From the NCBI GenBank assembly GCA_025059745.1, contig JANXDH010000004.1:597646-661645 (forward strand): 64,000 nucleotides of DNA. Direction: 5' to 3'. Positions 25,156 through 34,032 of the stretch are shown here, in pieces (within the stretch, counting starts at the first letter, position 1; the number at the start of each line of letters is the position of its first letter). The stretch is from Aigarchaeota archaeon. Lineage in GTDB: Archaea; Thermoproteota; Nitrososphaeria_A; Caldarchaeales; Calditenuaceae. Below the pieces are notes generated by a model that worked only from the letters and a program-made list of their open reading frames with translations, was not told the DNA's origin and made no database searches. Both the position numbers and the translations under genes were made by a program.

Positions 25156-26529
25156 ATGAAGAGGGTCAAGATACCATATGAGTACATCGACAAGCACGTC
25201 ATAGCCTCGGCCGTCTCGCCTAAAGAAATTAAGAGGGACTCGCTCGAGCTGGAGATACCGGAGAAGAACCTCCTTGCGGTGGTAAACCCATTAGAGCCCG
25301 CACCGATAGCAGACGTCGAGACAGCAACGATGAGGGCTCTGGAGAATCCAGTGTGCGGCCCTAAATTGTCGGAACTGATAGGCCCTGACAAAAGTTTAGT
25401 GATAATCACCGATAACCAGTTCAGGCCGACGCCGACCTCAAAGTTCCTGAAGCCGGTCCTCGACGTCGTGAAGAAGGTGGGAGTGAAGGAGATAGGCGTC
25501 GCGATAGCGGGGATGATGGTCTCCCACGAGGTTCCGTTAGACGAGAAGATGATCTCAGCCAAGTTGGGGGCTGAGAACGTCGAGAGGATATACGAGATGG
25601 GCGGAGAGATATGGCAGAACACCCCGCGCCACATGGAGGAGAACGTCTACAGGGGTCGGACCGATCTAGCCACTCCTGTATGGGTCAACAAGAAATTGAT
25701 GCGGTTCGACGTGAAGCTGGGCATATCGAACACCCACGCCAGTCATTGGGGGTACGGAGGAGGTGACAGGCTGGGACTGGCCATGTGCTCGGCGTTAACC
25801 ATAGAGTCCAATCACAGGTACAGCCCGCCCCTTACTCCAGCACAGCACTACGGCGCGTACACGGGGCCGATGCAGAAGGACATTTTGCAGATAGCGCGTA
25901 TGATCAATTACGACTTCTGCATCAACACGATAGTGGATACGAAGCTGGAGATATCTGACGTGAACTTCGGCATGTTACCCTATTCACACGTGGAGTCCGT
26001 GAAGAAATACAACAACATATATGCATTCGACATAGATCAGCTGCGCTACAAGAAAGCCGATATAGTCATATGCGGCACCTTCGCACCGACCAATCATATC
26101 TTCTTCCACACCTGCTGGGGGATCATGAGCGCTGACCTCATATGCAGGGACGGTGGGACCATCATATACTGCAGTCCAGTACCCGGGTACGGCCCAGTGC
26201 CCGGATTCGCCCTAATGGACCTGATGAAGCCCTACATGCCACCTACAACCTCAAACTTTGAGAGAGTACTGGCGGGCGTATTCAAGCTGGAGATACCAAT
26301 GTGGACTGGTTGCATATGGATACCGGTGTACGAGACTATGACGAGGAAGCACGTAACGGTTGTGACGAACAAGGAAAACCTACAGATGGCTCATGACATA
26401 GGTATCGATGCGACCGACTCGCTTGACGAGGCATTCAAGGAAGCACTCAGAAGACACGGCTCGGACGCCCAGGTGGTCGTCCTCCCTTACGCTAGATATC
26501 AGCTCCCGTGGTCGGCTGTAAAGATGTGA
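25156..26529 (+). CDS. LarA-family nickel-pincer enzyme homologue, anchoring Lys replaced
   Basis: 457 residues of the lactate racemase family (DUF2088). Kept features: ITDNQFRPTPTSK (the conserved Arg, R90), the His in GMMVSH (H124), H194 in NTHASHWGY, and H220 in ESNH. Aligned without gaps to remembered Lactiplantibacillus LarA (SHFFAGFSGGRKSV to ANH), the lysine that binds the nickel-pincer cofactor covalently (Lys184) falls on D204 (GGGDRL), with R205 beside it. So the cofactor may be held non-covalently, or the substrate differs from lactate. larC follows directly and larB and larE converge on it. The ORF is about 30 residues longer than bacterial LarA. Confidence 0.85.
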   Translation: MKRVKIPYEYIDKHVIASAVSPKEIKRDSLELEIPEKNLLAVVNPLEPAPIADVETATMRALENPVCGPKLSELIGPDKSLVIITDNQFRPTPTSKFLKPVLDVVKKVGVKEIGVAIAGMMVSHEVPLDEKMISAKLGAENVERIYEMGGEIWQNTPRHMEENVYRGRTDLATPVWVNKKLMRFDVKLGISNTHASHWGYGGGDRLGLAMCSALTIESNHRYSPPLTPAQHYGAYTGPMQKDILQIARMINYDFCINTIVDTKLEISDVNFGMLPYSHVESVKKYNNIYAFDIDQLRYKKADIVICGTFAPTNHIFFHTCWGIMSADLICRDGGTIIYCSPVPGYGPVPGFALMDLMKPYMPPTTSNFERVLAGVFKLEIPMWTGCIWIPVYETMTRKHVTVVTNKENLQMAHDIGIDATDSLDEAFKEALRRHGSDAQVVVLPYARYQLPWSAVKM

Positions 26530-26546
26530 GCTAATATTTTGGTAGG

Positions 26547-26566
26547 CCCGACTCGGGGTTTTTTTT
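26547..26566 (+). terminator. Hairpin and T8 run between the larA-like gene and larC
   Basis: CCCGA-C-TCGGG followed by G and eight T resembles an intrinsic or T-rich archaeal terminator. The last T residues form the TTG start codon of larC, so partial termination or attenuation between the two genes is possible. The hairpin is short, and T-runs alone can terminate in archaea. Confidence 0.45.
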
Positions 26567-27797
26567 GATCGTCTTAATAGACGCGTCCAACTCTGGGGTC
26601 TCGGGTGACATGCTACTAGGGGCACTGATAGATCTGGGCGGGGACGTCAAGAAGTTAGAGCACCTGAGGGACGAGATACGCGCCTTGGACCCGTTGTACA
26701 GGGACTTCTCCTTCGAGGTCGAGAACGTTATTAGGGCTGGTATCAGGGCGAGGTTAATCCGGGTCAGCGAGGGGGGGAGCGGCGAAGTGAGGGGCGATCA
26801 GGTCATAGATAACGTGCGGAGGGTCGCGTTGAAGTTAATAAGTGATAAGAGAGCGCAATCGATCGCACTCAATGCGGTAAATACTTTGTTAGAGGCGGAG
26901 TGCAGGATTCACGGATCGACCCCGAGGGAGATACATTTCCACGAGCTCTCGGCCGCAGACACTATATTTGACGTGGTGGGTTTTGGACTACTCCTAGAGG
27001 ACCTTAACCTACTGGATGCGAGGTTCGTCATAACCCCTATCGCGGTCGGTGGGGGGCAGGTTACCTTCTCACACGGTACCTTTGCTGTTCCCGCGCCTGC
27101 GGTGATGGAGATCCTCACTAAGTTCAACATGCCCTTTATCTACGGACCTCATGAGAGTGAACTCGCAACTCCTACGGGCACCGCGATCCTAGCGGCACTA
27201 TCTCCGGTACACGTGGCCGATAATATCATTGTGCCAGAGAGGATAGGTTACGGCGCGGGCGAGAGAGATTTTCCGAACGTCCCAAACGTCCTACGACTGG
27301 TCATCGGCAAGTCCGCGAGCGACTCACATCAGACAACTGATGAGGTGGTCGTCCTCGAGACGAATCTGGATGACGTGACCGGCGAGGTAACGGGACACCT
27401 GACTGAAAAACTGCTCGCGTCGGGCGCAAAGGACGTGACGGTCGTGCCTACGCTCGGCAAGAAGGGGAGGCCTGCCTTCGTTTTACAGGTCATCTCGGAC
27501 ATCTATAACTACGAGAGGCTAGTCGTGGACTTGATGAGGGAGAGCGGGACGCTTGGAGTTAGGGTTCAAAGGGTCATGAGGGTGATCGCGGAGAGGACGA
27601 TGGAAGAGGTATCCGTAGAGATCCTTGGTAGGAGGTTCACGGTGAGGGTGAAGAGGTCGTTCGTAAAAGGTCGACTACTGAACGTCAAGCCGGAGTTCGA
27701 AGATCTGAAGAGGGTCTCAGAGGAGACGGGCCTGCCGCTGCGGGAGGTCCAGAGGATTGTGGAGCGGGCCCTGAACCTGGGATCCGGGACTGGATAG
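26565..27797 (+). CDS. larC: Nickel insertion protein LarC
   Basis: 410 residues of the DUF111/LarC family. LarC inserts nickel into the bis-thiolated pyridinium cofactor, using CTP. The N-terminus VLIDASNSGVSGDMLLGALIDLG is the family start, followed by the histidine-containing IHFHELSAADTIFDVVG, TPIAVGGG, VPAPAVMEIL, and the C-terminal ETNLDDVTGEV and GTLGVR segments. In several bacteria this gene is split and made whole by programmed frameshifting; here it is one open frame. The start is TTG 26565, within a T8 run. It converges with larB. Confidence 0.93.
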   Translation: MIVLIDASNSGVSGDMLLGALIDLGGDVKKLEHLRDEIRALDPLYRDFSFEVENVIRAGIRARLIRVSEGGSGEVRGDQVIDNVRRVALKLISDKRAQSIALNAVNTLLEAECRIHGSTPREIHFHELSAADTIFDVVGFGLLLEDLNLLDARFVITPIAVGGGQVTFSHGTFAVPAPAVMEILTKFNMPFIYGPHESELATPTGTAILAALSPVHVADNIIVPERIGYGAGERDFPNVPNVLRLVIGKSASDSHQTTDEVVVLETNLDDVTGEVTGHLTEKLLASGAKDVTVVPTLGKKGRPAFVLQVISDIYNYERLVVDLMRESGTLGVRVQRVMRVIAERTMEEVSVEILGRRFTVRVKRSFVKGRLLNVKPEFEDLKRVSEETGLPLREVQRIVERALNLGSGTG

Positions 27798-27806
27798 TTT
27801 CAACAT

Positions 27807-28610
27807 CTAAATAGTCAGTTTAGACGGCTGTTCCTTGTATCTCGAGATCCTCCTCGCAATCAACGAAGCCGCTATTCCCGCGGGGACGCCCCCGTCTATG
27901 TTGACGACGGTTATTCCCAGCGAGCACGACTGCAACATGGCCTTCAGGGCAGCCACCCCCTTACCGCCCATCCCGTAACCCACCGAGGTAGGTACCGCGA
28001 TTATCGGTACGTTTACCAGGCTCCCCAGAACGGAGGGCAATGCACCCTCTCGTCCCGCGATGGCAACGACGACGTCAACGTCCTCCTCGAAGATCCTCCT
28101 AACCGCGAGCAGCAGACGGTGGATTCCCGCAACACCCACGTCAAAGACCGTGAAGGACTCACACCCCATGTATCTTACCACGAACTCACACTCACGAGCG
28201 ACAGGTATGTCTGCCGTACCTGCGGTCACTATACCCACCATCACGTTCAGCCTCTGTACCTCGAGGCCCCGTTTAGTCACGGCTAGTATACCGACCTCCT
28301 CGTCCTTCTCGATCCTGACGCTATCCCCATCTAGCGAAGAGACGACCTTTCCCATAGCCTCCCTCGATAGCCTGCTGATTATGACGCGCCCCGAGGCGTC
28401 GAGCATCCTCCTCGTTATCTTTATCAGCTGATCCACCGTCTTCTTCTCACCGAGTATGATCTCAGGCACATCCCTCCTGATCTCGCGGCCCACGTCGAGC
28501 CTCGCAAAGTCCTCAACGGTCTCTATCCAGTACGGCCTTAAGATCCTCTCCGCCTCCTCAGGTGTCATCTCCTTGTTGAAAAGCCTCCTTAATACTTCGT
28601 CGAACCTCAT
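27807..28610 (-). CDS. larB: Nickel-pincer cofactor carboxylase LarB
   Basis: 267 residues of LarB, which carboxylates and hydrolyses nicotinic acid adenine dinucleotide in the first step of nickel-pincer cofactor synthesis. The C-terminal half is PurE-like: VGIVTAGTADIPVAREC, FDVGVAGIHRLL, VVAIAGREGALPSVLGSLV, AVPTSVGYGMGGKGVAALKAML, VNIDGGVPAGIAA. The N-terminal 100 residues are the LarB-specific region. Its ATG overlaps the stop of larE (ATGA), so the order is larE-larB in one transcript. The pair converges with the larA-like/larC unit. Confidence 0.94.
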   Translation of the reverse strand: MRFDEVLRRLFNKEMTPEEAERILRPYWIETVEDFARLDVGREIRRDVPEIILGEKKTVDQLIKITRRMLDASGRVIISRLSREAMGKVVSSLDGDSVRIEKDEEVGILAVTKRGLEVQRLNVMVGIVTAGTADIPVARECEFVVRYMGCESFTVFDVGVAGIHRLLLAVRRIFEEDVDVVVAIAGREGALPSVLGSLVNVPIIAVPTSVGYGMGGKGVAALKAMLQSCSLGITVVNIDGGVPAGIAASLIARRISRYKEQPSKLTI

Positions 28611-29443
28611 GATTGAACTCTTTTGGGGATAATGAAGGGCCTCAGCATGCTACCGCTCTCGTATCCTGAGAGGTCGAGTGTTACGTACGCGAACCCTAGA
28701 TTAGTTAACTCCCTCGTTATCTCGTCCAGCAGTTGCTCGTTGAAGAGTAGCTTTCGCTCGTCCTTTCCCACCTCGATCCTAGCTAAGTTGCCGTGCAACC
28801 TAACCCTGACTAGCTTTGCACCACTCAGACGCTTGATCAGCGACTCGGCCTTCGATATCTTCAGCAGGTCCTCGACCTCTATCCTTTGACCGTACATCAC
28901 TCTCGAGGACAGGCAGGCGCTCGCGGGCTTATCAGCGACCGGGAGCTTCAGATACGATGCTATCTCTCTGACCTTCTGCTTGCCTATGCCCAGCTCGAGG
29001 AGTGGACTCCTTATGCCGTGCTCCTTAACGGCCTGATAACCGGGTCTGTGACCCTTCACGTCATCGGCGTTCGTTCCGTCAACTATGATGTCGACCCCTA
29101 ATTCTTCCTTGAGCTTTAGCAATTTATCGCTGAGCTCTATTTTGCAGTGATAACATCTATCAGGCATGTTCCTCAAATACATCTCGTTCTCGAACTCATC
29201 AGTTTGAACGGTCAGATGATTTATCCCGATCAGCCGCGCTAGCTCCTCAGCCTCCTTCACCTCGTCCTCCGGGACTGAGAAAGAGATCCCGGTGACCGCG
29301 TACGCGCGATCGCCTAGGGCCATCTTGGCGAGGGCCGCCACAACGCTACTGTCTACACCTCCCGAGAAGGCGACTATCACACTATTATAGTTTTTGAACC
29401 AATTTATCGCTCGGTCCACATCGACCTTTATATCAATAAACAC
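28607..29443 (-). CDS. larE: Sacrificial sulfur transferase LarE
   Basis: 278 residues of the PP-loop ATPase family: VAFSGGVDSSVVAALA near residue 25 binds ATP, with DGTNADD further on. LarE adenylates the pyridinium dicarboxylate and gives up sulfur from a cysteine, which here is in ADKPASACLSSR, matching the single-cysteine form of the enzyme. The pair RCYHCKIEL near residue 97 could bind zinc or an iron-sulfur cluster. The start is GTG 29443, with a TATA-like TTAATATATT upstream. It is first in the larE-larB operon. Confidence 0.92.
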   Translation of the reverse strand: MFIDIKVDVDRAINWFKNYNSVIVAFSGGVDSSVVAALAKMALGDRAYAVTGISFSVPEDEVKEAEELARLIGINHLTVQTDEFENEMYLRNMPDRCYHCKIELSDKLLKLKEELGVDIIVDGTNADDVKGHRPGYQAVKEHGIRSPLLELGIGKQKVREIASYLKLPVADKPASACLSSRVMYGQRIEVEDLLKISKAESLIKRLSGAKLVRVRLHGNLARIEVGKDERKLLFNEQLLDEITRELTNLGFAYVTLDLSGYESGSMLRPFIIPKRVQS

Positions 29444-29578
29444 ATACCATCCCTAATTAACCCCCTCATAAAAAAATATATTAATCTTTCTTAGAGCTTT
29501 AATTAAGGAATGGTGACCGAGTCTCTTTAGCTATAATTTTTAGACTCGTTTAAATACAGGGCATTCTCTTGTGATCCC

Positions 29579-30286
29579 GTGAGCAGGAACTTATTCCTTG
29601 AGATTACGGGGAAGGCGAGATCCGAGGGACGGAAGACCCTGTCGTTTCAGGAGTGCGCCCGCCTCTGTGGGAGTTACGGTATCCCCATCGTAGACTCTGG
29701 CCTCGCGAAGAACGTCGAGGAGGCGGTAAGGGTAGCCGAGAAGATAGGTTACCCAGTAGCCCTGAAGGTAGAATCGAGTGAGATATTACACAAGTCTGAC
29801 GTCGGAGGAGTTCTACTCAATATCACTGACGGCGAGTCTCTAAGACGCGCTTATAATCAACTCGTAGAGAACGTTCGTAAGAGCAAGCCGGGTGCCAATA
29901 TAGACGGGGTATCGGTCTCGAGGATGGCTAAACCAGGAAAGGAACTCATAATCGGCGCCAACAAGGACAGGACCTTCGGACACGTCCTCCTCTTCGGGTT
30001 AGGCGGGATATTTACGGAAGTGTTTGAGGACTTCTCACTGAGGGTGGCTCCGATCTACAAGGAGGAGGCACTGGAGATGATAAACGAGATAAGGGGCGCC
30101 AAGATTCTCGAGGGGTACAGGGGGACCGAGAAGGTCGACAAGGACGCGCTGGCCGAGATACTGATGGCTATCGGACGGATGGTGACGGAGAACCCCGAGA
30201 TAACCTCGTTGGACCTGAACCCGGTAATTGGTTACAGTAGAGGCGCGACGGTGGTAGACGTCAAGGTCGTCTTTGACTCTCAGTGA
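29579..30286 (+). CDS. Acyl-CoA synthetase (ADP-forming), beta subunit
   Basis: 235-residue ATP-grasp subunit. Motifs: SYGIPIVDSGLAKNVEEAVRVAEKIGYPVALKVES, ILHKSDVGGVLLNI, ELIIGANKDRTFGHVLLFGLGGIFTEVF, and SLDLNPVI. Together with an alpha subunit it converts acyl-CoA, ADP and phosphate to acid, CoA and ATP, an energy-conserving step typical of archaea. The start is GTG 29579, with a TATA-like TTTAAATAC about 26 nt upstream. The 3' end overlaps the alpha gene by 26 nt tail to tail, so the two subunits come from separate convergent transcripts. Confidence 0.92.
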   Translation: MSRNLFLEITGKARSEGRKTLSFQECARLCGSYGIPIVDSGLAKNVEEAVRVAEKIGYPVALKVESSEILHKSDVGGVLLNITDGESLRRAYNQLVENVRKSKPGANIDGVSVSRMAKPGKELIIGANKDRTFGHVLLFGLGGIFTEVFEDFSLRVAPIYKEEALEMINEIRGAKILEGYRGTEKVDKDALAEILMAIGRMVTENPEITSLDLNPVIGYSRGATVVDVKVVFDSQ

Positions 30287-31715
30287 GCGGTCGCTGGCTC
30301 GAGAACGTCTCCATCTTGGTCTTAGTCGCTTTGAACTTCAACATCGCATTAATCGACTTAACAGCCCTCTCCCCGCCATCAGGACCGATATAGCAGGGTA
30401 TACCCATCGCCTCCAGCTTATCGAACCAGCTCTTCAAGAACTCTCCGCCCAAAAGCACCGCGAGTATAGTCTTCCCGTTGTCCTTGTAACGCTTCAAGAC
30501 CTCGCCGAACGACTGGTCCACGTCGTGATTGGTCGGTCTCAGTGGGAGGAGTATCAGTAGAACGACATCGCCACCATCATCAGAGAGCGCCCCTTCAAAC
30601 GCCACCGCATGCGCCTTCGCGGGTCCCGCTCCGAGCGCGGCCCAGATATCGATGGGGTTCGTGACAATAATCCCCGGTGGCATTATCTCCTCCCTTATCC
30701 AGGAGAGCGTCTTTGGAGATAGCTCTGAGAGCTTCAGGTCATACTTATCGCACATATCAGAGGCCAGGACCGCTAACGCCCCGCTCAGGGTAATTATCGT
30801 AACCCTGTTACCTCTGGGTATGGGCTGATACTCAAAGGCCTTCAGGTAATCGAGCATCTCCATGATGGTCTCCGCTCTTATGACTCCCGCTTGCTTGAAA
30901 GCCGCATCGACGACCCTGTCATCTATCGCAAGAGACCCCGTGTGCGTCATCGCGCTCCTGCCTCCCAGTTCCGTCCTAGCGGCCTTCACCACGACTATTG
31001 GCTTCTTTTTCACCACTCTCCTCGCGACCTCTATGAACCTCCTACCGTCGACTATGCCCTCGATGTGAAGGCCGATTACTCTCGTATCGGGGTCCTTCTC
31101 GAGGTACTCTAGCATGTCGCTCTCGTCCAAGTCACACTTGTTACCCAACGCAATCACCTTACCAACTCCCATGAGGTTGTTGGCCATGAGCCACGCGGCC
31201 AGACCTCCAGCGAATATACCGCTTTGACAGACGATCGCAATTCCGCTACTCCTCCAGGAGAGGAAGGGTACCCCGGAAGCGATCAAGTCCCTGTGACCGT
31301 TGACGAAACCGATGGTGTTGGGGCCTATCAGACGTACGTTACCCCTTCTTGCTATCCTGACCACCTCCTCTTCGAGCCTAGCCCCCTCATCACCGACCTC
31401 CTTGAACCCTGCAGCGATTATGACCGCGAATTTAGTGCCGTTCGTGACCAGCTCCTCCATTGTCGAGGGGACCTCCGTCGATGGGATCGCTAACACGGCG
31501 AGGTCTATCGGTTCAGGTATCTCTTTGACACTTCTAAAGACCTTTACTCCTAGGATCTCTCCGCCCCTAGGATTGACCGGATAGATCCGTCCAGGGTACT
31601 TCTTCTCGACCAGATTTCTCAGAATCAAATAACCCGTCTTCTCGGGGTTTGAGGAGGCGCCGACAACAGCAACCGTGACAGGCTCAAATAGTCTGGTCAG
31701 ATCCAAGTTCTGCAC
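30261..31715 (-). CDS. Acyl-CoA synthetase (ADP-forming), alpha subunit
   Basis: 484 residues with three parts in order: a CoA-binding Rossmann domain (VAVVGASSNPEKTGYLILRNL, IYPVNPRGGEILG), a succinyl-CoA ligase-like domain with VRLIGPNTIGFVN and IALGNKCDLDESDMLEYL, and a third flavodoxin-like domain. The phosphohistidine is in SAMTHTGSLA. The start is GTG 31715. It converges with the beta-subunit gene. The substrate (acetate, aryl acids or branched acids) cannot be read from sequence. The neighbourhood of UbiD, lar genes and acs suggests an organic acid. Confidence 0.93.
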   Translation of the reverse strand: MQNLDLTRLFEPVTVAVVGASSNPEKTGYLILRNLVEKKYPGRIYPVNPRGGEILGVKVFRSVKEIPEPIDLAVLAIPSTEVPSTMEELVTNGTKFAVIIAAGFKEVGDEGARLEEEVVRIARRGNVRLIGPNTIGFVNGHRDLIASGVPFLSWRSSGIAIVCQSGIFAGGLAAWLMANNLMGVGKVIALGNKCDLDESDMLEYLEKDPDTRVIGLHIEGIVDGRRFIEVARRVVKKKPIVVVKAARTELGGRSAMTHTGSLAIDDRVVDAAFKQAGVIRAETIMEMLDYLKAFEYQPIPRGNRVTIITLSGALAVLASDMCDKYDLKLSELSPKTLSWIREEIMPPGIIVTNPIDIWAALGAGPAKAHAVAFEGALSDDGGDVVLLILLPLRPTNHDVDQSFGEVLKRYKDNGKTILAVLLGGEFLKSWFDKLEAMGIPCYIGPDGGERAVKSINAMLKFKATKTKMETFSSQRPLTESQRRP

Positions 31716-31826
31716 CCGAGAGTTAGTACCCTACACCGCATTTAAATAATCTTTTCTTATGCTTAACAAGTTCAAAACCTAAGAAATCCTAAGATCAAAG
31801 GTTAAATATCGACTCGTGAAGTATGT

Positions 31827-32519
31827 ATGTGTATGGAACTATCTATTGAGAACTACAACAGGCTGGCAAAGGAGTTGGAAATGACCCTGAAACTCAAGAA
31901 GCCATTGGTAGCGATTACATTTACCATGGGAGACGTGACGGACGTACCGGAATCGACAGACGTAGTCCCCTCGAGCTGTACGTTCTGGGCGTTGGGACAG
32001 ACTAGAACATTCTCTACGAGACCAGAACAACACTTGAATTGCAGCGTCGGCGCGGTCACGCACGGCTTCAAGAAAGCAGAGGAGATAGGTCCCGGCTGTG
32101 GGTGCGCGGACGTTGACCTACTAGTAGACGTGGGGTGGGTTACTGCAGAGGACATAAGAAACTTGCCCTCTGTAAGGAAACAACAGAAGAGGGTAGTGTA
32201 CGGCCCTCTTAGAACGGTGAAATTCGTGCCGGACGTTGTTGTGATGTTCGCCAACGCAGAGCAGGCCATGATGATCTCGTCAGCGACTCAGTTCAAAGTC
32301 ACGGGAAAACCGGCTTGCATAGGAATACCAATATCGATGTCGGAGAACAACGTAGTTATGAGCCTCGGATGTACCGCAAGCAGACTACGCGCTGGATACG
32401 ATCCATCTGAGCTCGTAGTTTTCATATCGGGCGCGATTTTCCCCTCGCTAGCCGAGAGACTGATAAAGTTGATGGAGATCGAGGATAAGGTAGCGTCAGC
32501 TGTTATGGCCGGCCTCTAA
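31827..32519 (+). CDS. DUF169 family protein
   Basis: 230 residues of DUF169, a family of unknown function. Conserved pieces: KKPLVAITF near the start, the cysteine-bearing SSCTFWALGQTRTF and HLNCSVGAVTHGF, VYGPL, VVVMFANAEQAMMI, and CIGIPIS with SLGCTASRL late. Five or more conserved-looking cysteines suggest metal or cofactor binding. Starts at ATG 31827 or ATG 31833 are both possible. It stands between convergent-divergent acid-metabolism genes. In other genomes DUF169 genes often lie near redox or decarboxylase genes; its role here is not known. Confidence 0.85.
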   Translation: MCMELSIENYNRLAKELEMTLKLKKPLVAITFTMGDVTDVPESTDVVPSSCTFWALGQTRTFSTRPEQHLNCSVGAVTHGFKKAEEIGPGCGCADVDLLVDVGWVTAEDIRNLPSVRKQQKRVVYGPLRTVKFVPDVVVMFANAEQAMMISSATQFKVTGKPACIGIPISMSENNVVMSLGCTASRLRAGYDPSELVVFISGAIFPSLAERLIKLMEIEDKVASAVMAGL

Positions 32520-32530
32520 TATCCAATAAT

Positions 32531-33976
32531 TCAAGTAAACAAATGCCTCCATTTCTCTGAGACCTTCTTTTTAGTCTCAGGGTCAGGCTCAGCTACCCGC
32601 GGGAACTCTCCCCTAAGCATCTTGCTGAAGGGTTTGGTAGCAAAGATGAGACCTCGCGACCCGGTGTACTCGAGGATGTCTTTATCAGGTGAGTGATCAG
32701 CCAACGGATCTATAATGCTCCCTATTGTGTCCCTGATGACGTCTATTCCTGTAGCGGGGTCGCTACGTGAGCACATCGCCCACACAACCTCATTTAAGTT
32801 GGTCGGGTCTATATCGTCGTCCACGACCACCACATATCTTCCGGTGACCGCTCCAGGTCTGCACTGTGCTGCAACGTATCCTGCTAATTTATTCTGGCCC
32901 GCGTACATCTGTTTGATAGAAACTACGGTAAACGCCCTCGAGTATCCAGCCTCATGACACCATACCCCTACTACGCCTGGTATGCCAGCCTTCTCTAAGA
33001 TGTCCCATATCAATGCAGCTCTCATTGGGCACCTGAAGTACGTGTAATCGTGGGGCGGTTTCCCTGCGATCGTACCTGAGATGATCGGGTCATCTCTGTA
33101 ATGTACCGCCTCTATCTTGATCAAGGGACTCTGCGTCACCCCTCCCGCGTAGTACCCGACAAACTCCGCAAAGGGCCCCTCGGGTTTGGTCTCTGGTAAC
33201 ACATAACCCTCTATGACTATCTCGCTGTCCGCAGGGATCGGAAGGCCCGTCACCGGCCCCTTCACGACCTCATATGGCTCACCTGACATGACGCCCGCGT
33301 ACGTGTACTCGGACATCCTTGGGGGCACCTCCATCCCCCCGAATATCTGGATGAGCGGGTGGTGACCGAGCGAGACGGCTATAGGGCACGGTTCATTTCT
33401 CTTCCAGTACTTATCGATCATCGGCCTGGCGTGGCGCGGGGCCTCTATCAGTATGGTCGCGGTGTTCTTGCTCTGTATCATGATCCTGTACGTACCCACG
33501 TTGACCCACCCCTCATCCGGGTCTCTGGTGATCACCGCATCGGCCGTCCCTATGTACCTCCCACCATCATAGGCCATCCATCGCGGCGTCGGGAACTTGT
33601 ACACGTCCACCGAGTCACCCTCCATCGTGTTCTCAAATACTGGTGCGCTCTTCACGTACCTCGGCTCAAAATCTTTAGCCGACGTTGATGCGATGCTTAA
33701 ACGCTCCTTTATTGCCTTGACCAACTCCATGTCCTTGAGAGTCGGTGGGAGACCCAACGATAGAGCGACACGCGCCGAGTCGAGGAGTGCGCCCGTGAGA
33801 ACCCTGAAACCCCTCGGGTAACCTCTAATCTCATCGAAGAGTAACGTGTACTTCTTGTGCTTCGCGTTCATATCTGTTATGCAACCTATCTCCAGGTCCC
33901 AGTCTGCGCCCCTTATCTCCCTCAAGAGCCCGAGCTCGTTTACCGTATCTAACCAAGACCTTAGATCTCTAACCAT
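32531..33976 (-). CDS. UbiD-family (de)carboxylase
   Basis: 481 residues, the normal length for UbiD enzymes, which decarboxylate or carboxylate unsaturated or aromatic acids with prenylated FMN and Mn/K. Family blocks: RYIGTADAVITRDPDEGWVNVGTYRIMIQSKNTA, PRHARPMIDKYW, GGMEVPPRMSEYTYAG, ETKPEGPFAEFVGYYAGG, and CHEAGYSRAFTVVSIKQMYAGQ. A start at ATG 33976 is clear. The flavin prenyltransferase UbiX that makes the cofactor is not in this window. In archaea one UbiD serves ubiquinone-like or mevalonate-pathway (anhydromevalonate phosphate) decarboxylation; the choice is not decided here. Confidence 0.92.
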   Translation of the reverse strand: MVRDLRSWLDTVNELGLLREIRGADWDLEIGCITDMNAKHKKYTLLFDEIRGYPRGFRVLTGALLDSARVALSLGLPPTLKDMELVKAIKERLSIASTSAKDFEPRYVKSAPVFENTMEGDSVDVYKFPTPRWMAYDGGRYIGTADAVITRDPDEGWVNVGTYRIMIQSKNTATILIEAPRHARPMIDKYWKRNEPCPIAVSLGHHPLIQIFGGMEVPPRMSEYTYAGVMSGEPYEVVKGPVTGLPIPADSEIVIEGYVLPETKPEGPFAEFVGYYAGGVTQSPLIKIEAVHYRDDPIISGTIAGKPPHDYTYFRCPMRAALIWDILEKAGIPGVVGVWCHEAGYSRAFTVVSIKQMYAGQNKLAGYVAAQCRPGAVTGRYVVVVDDDIDPTNLNEVVWAMCSRSDPATGIDVIRDTIGSIIDPLADHSPDKDILEYTGSRGLIFATKPFSKMLRGEFPRVAEPDPETKKKVSEKWRHLFT

Positions 33977-34032
33977 GCAATTTAGTTAATCTCGACTCAT
34001 ATAAAGCTACCTCACGAATGAACAAGCGACCT

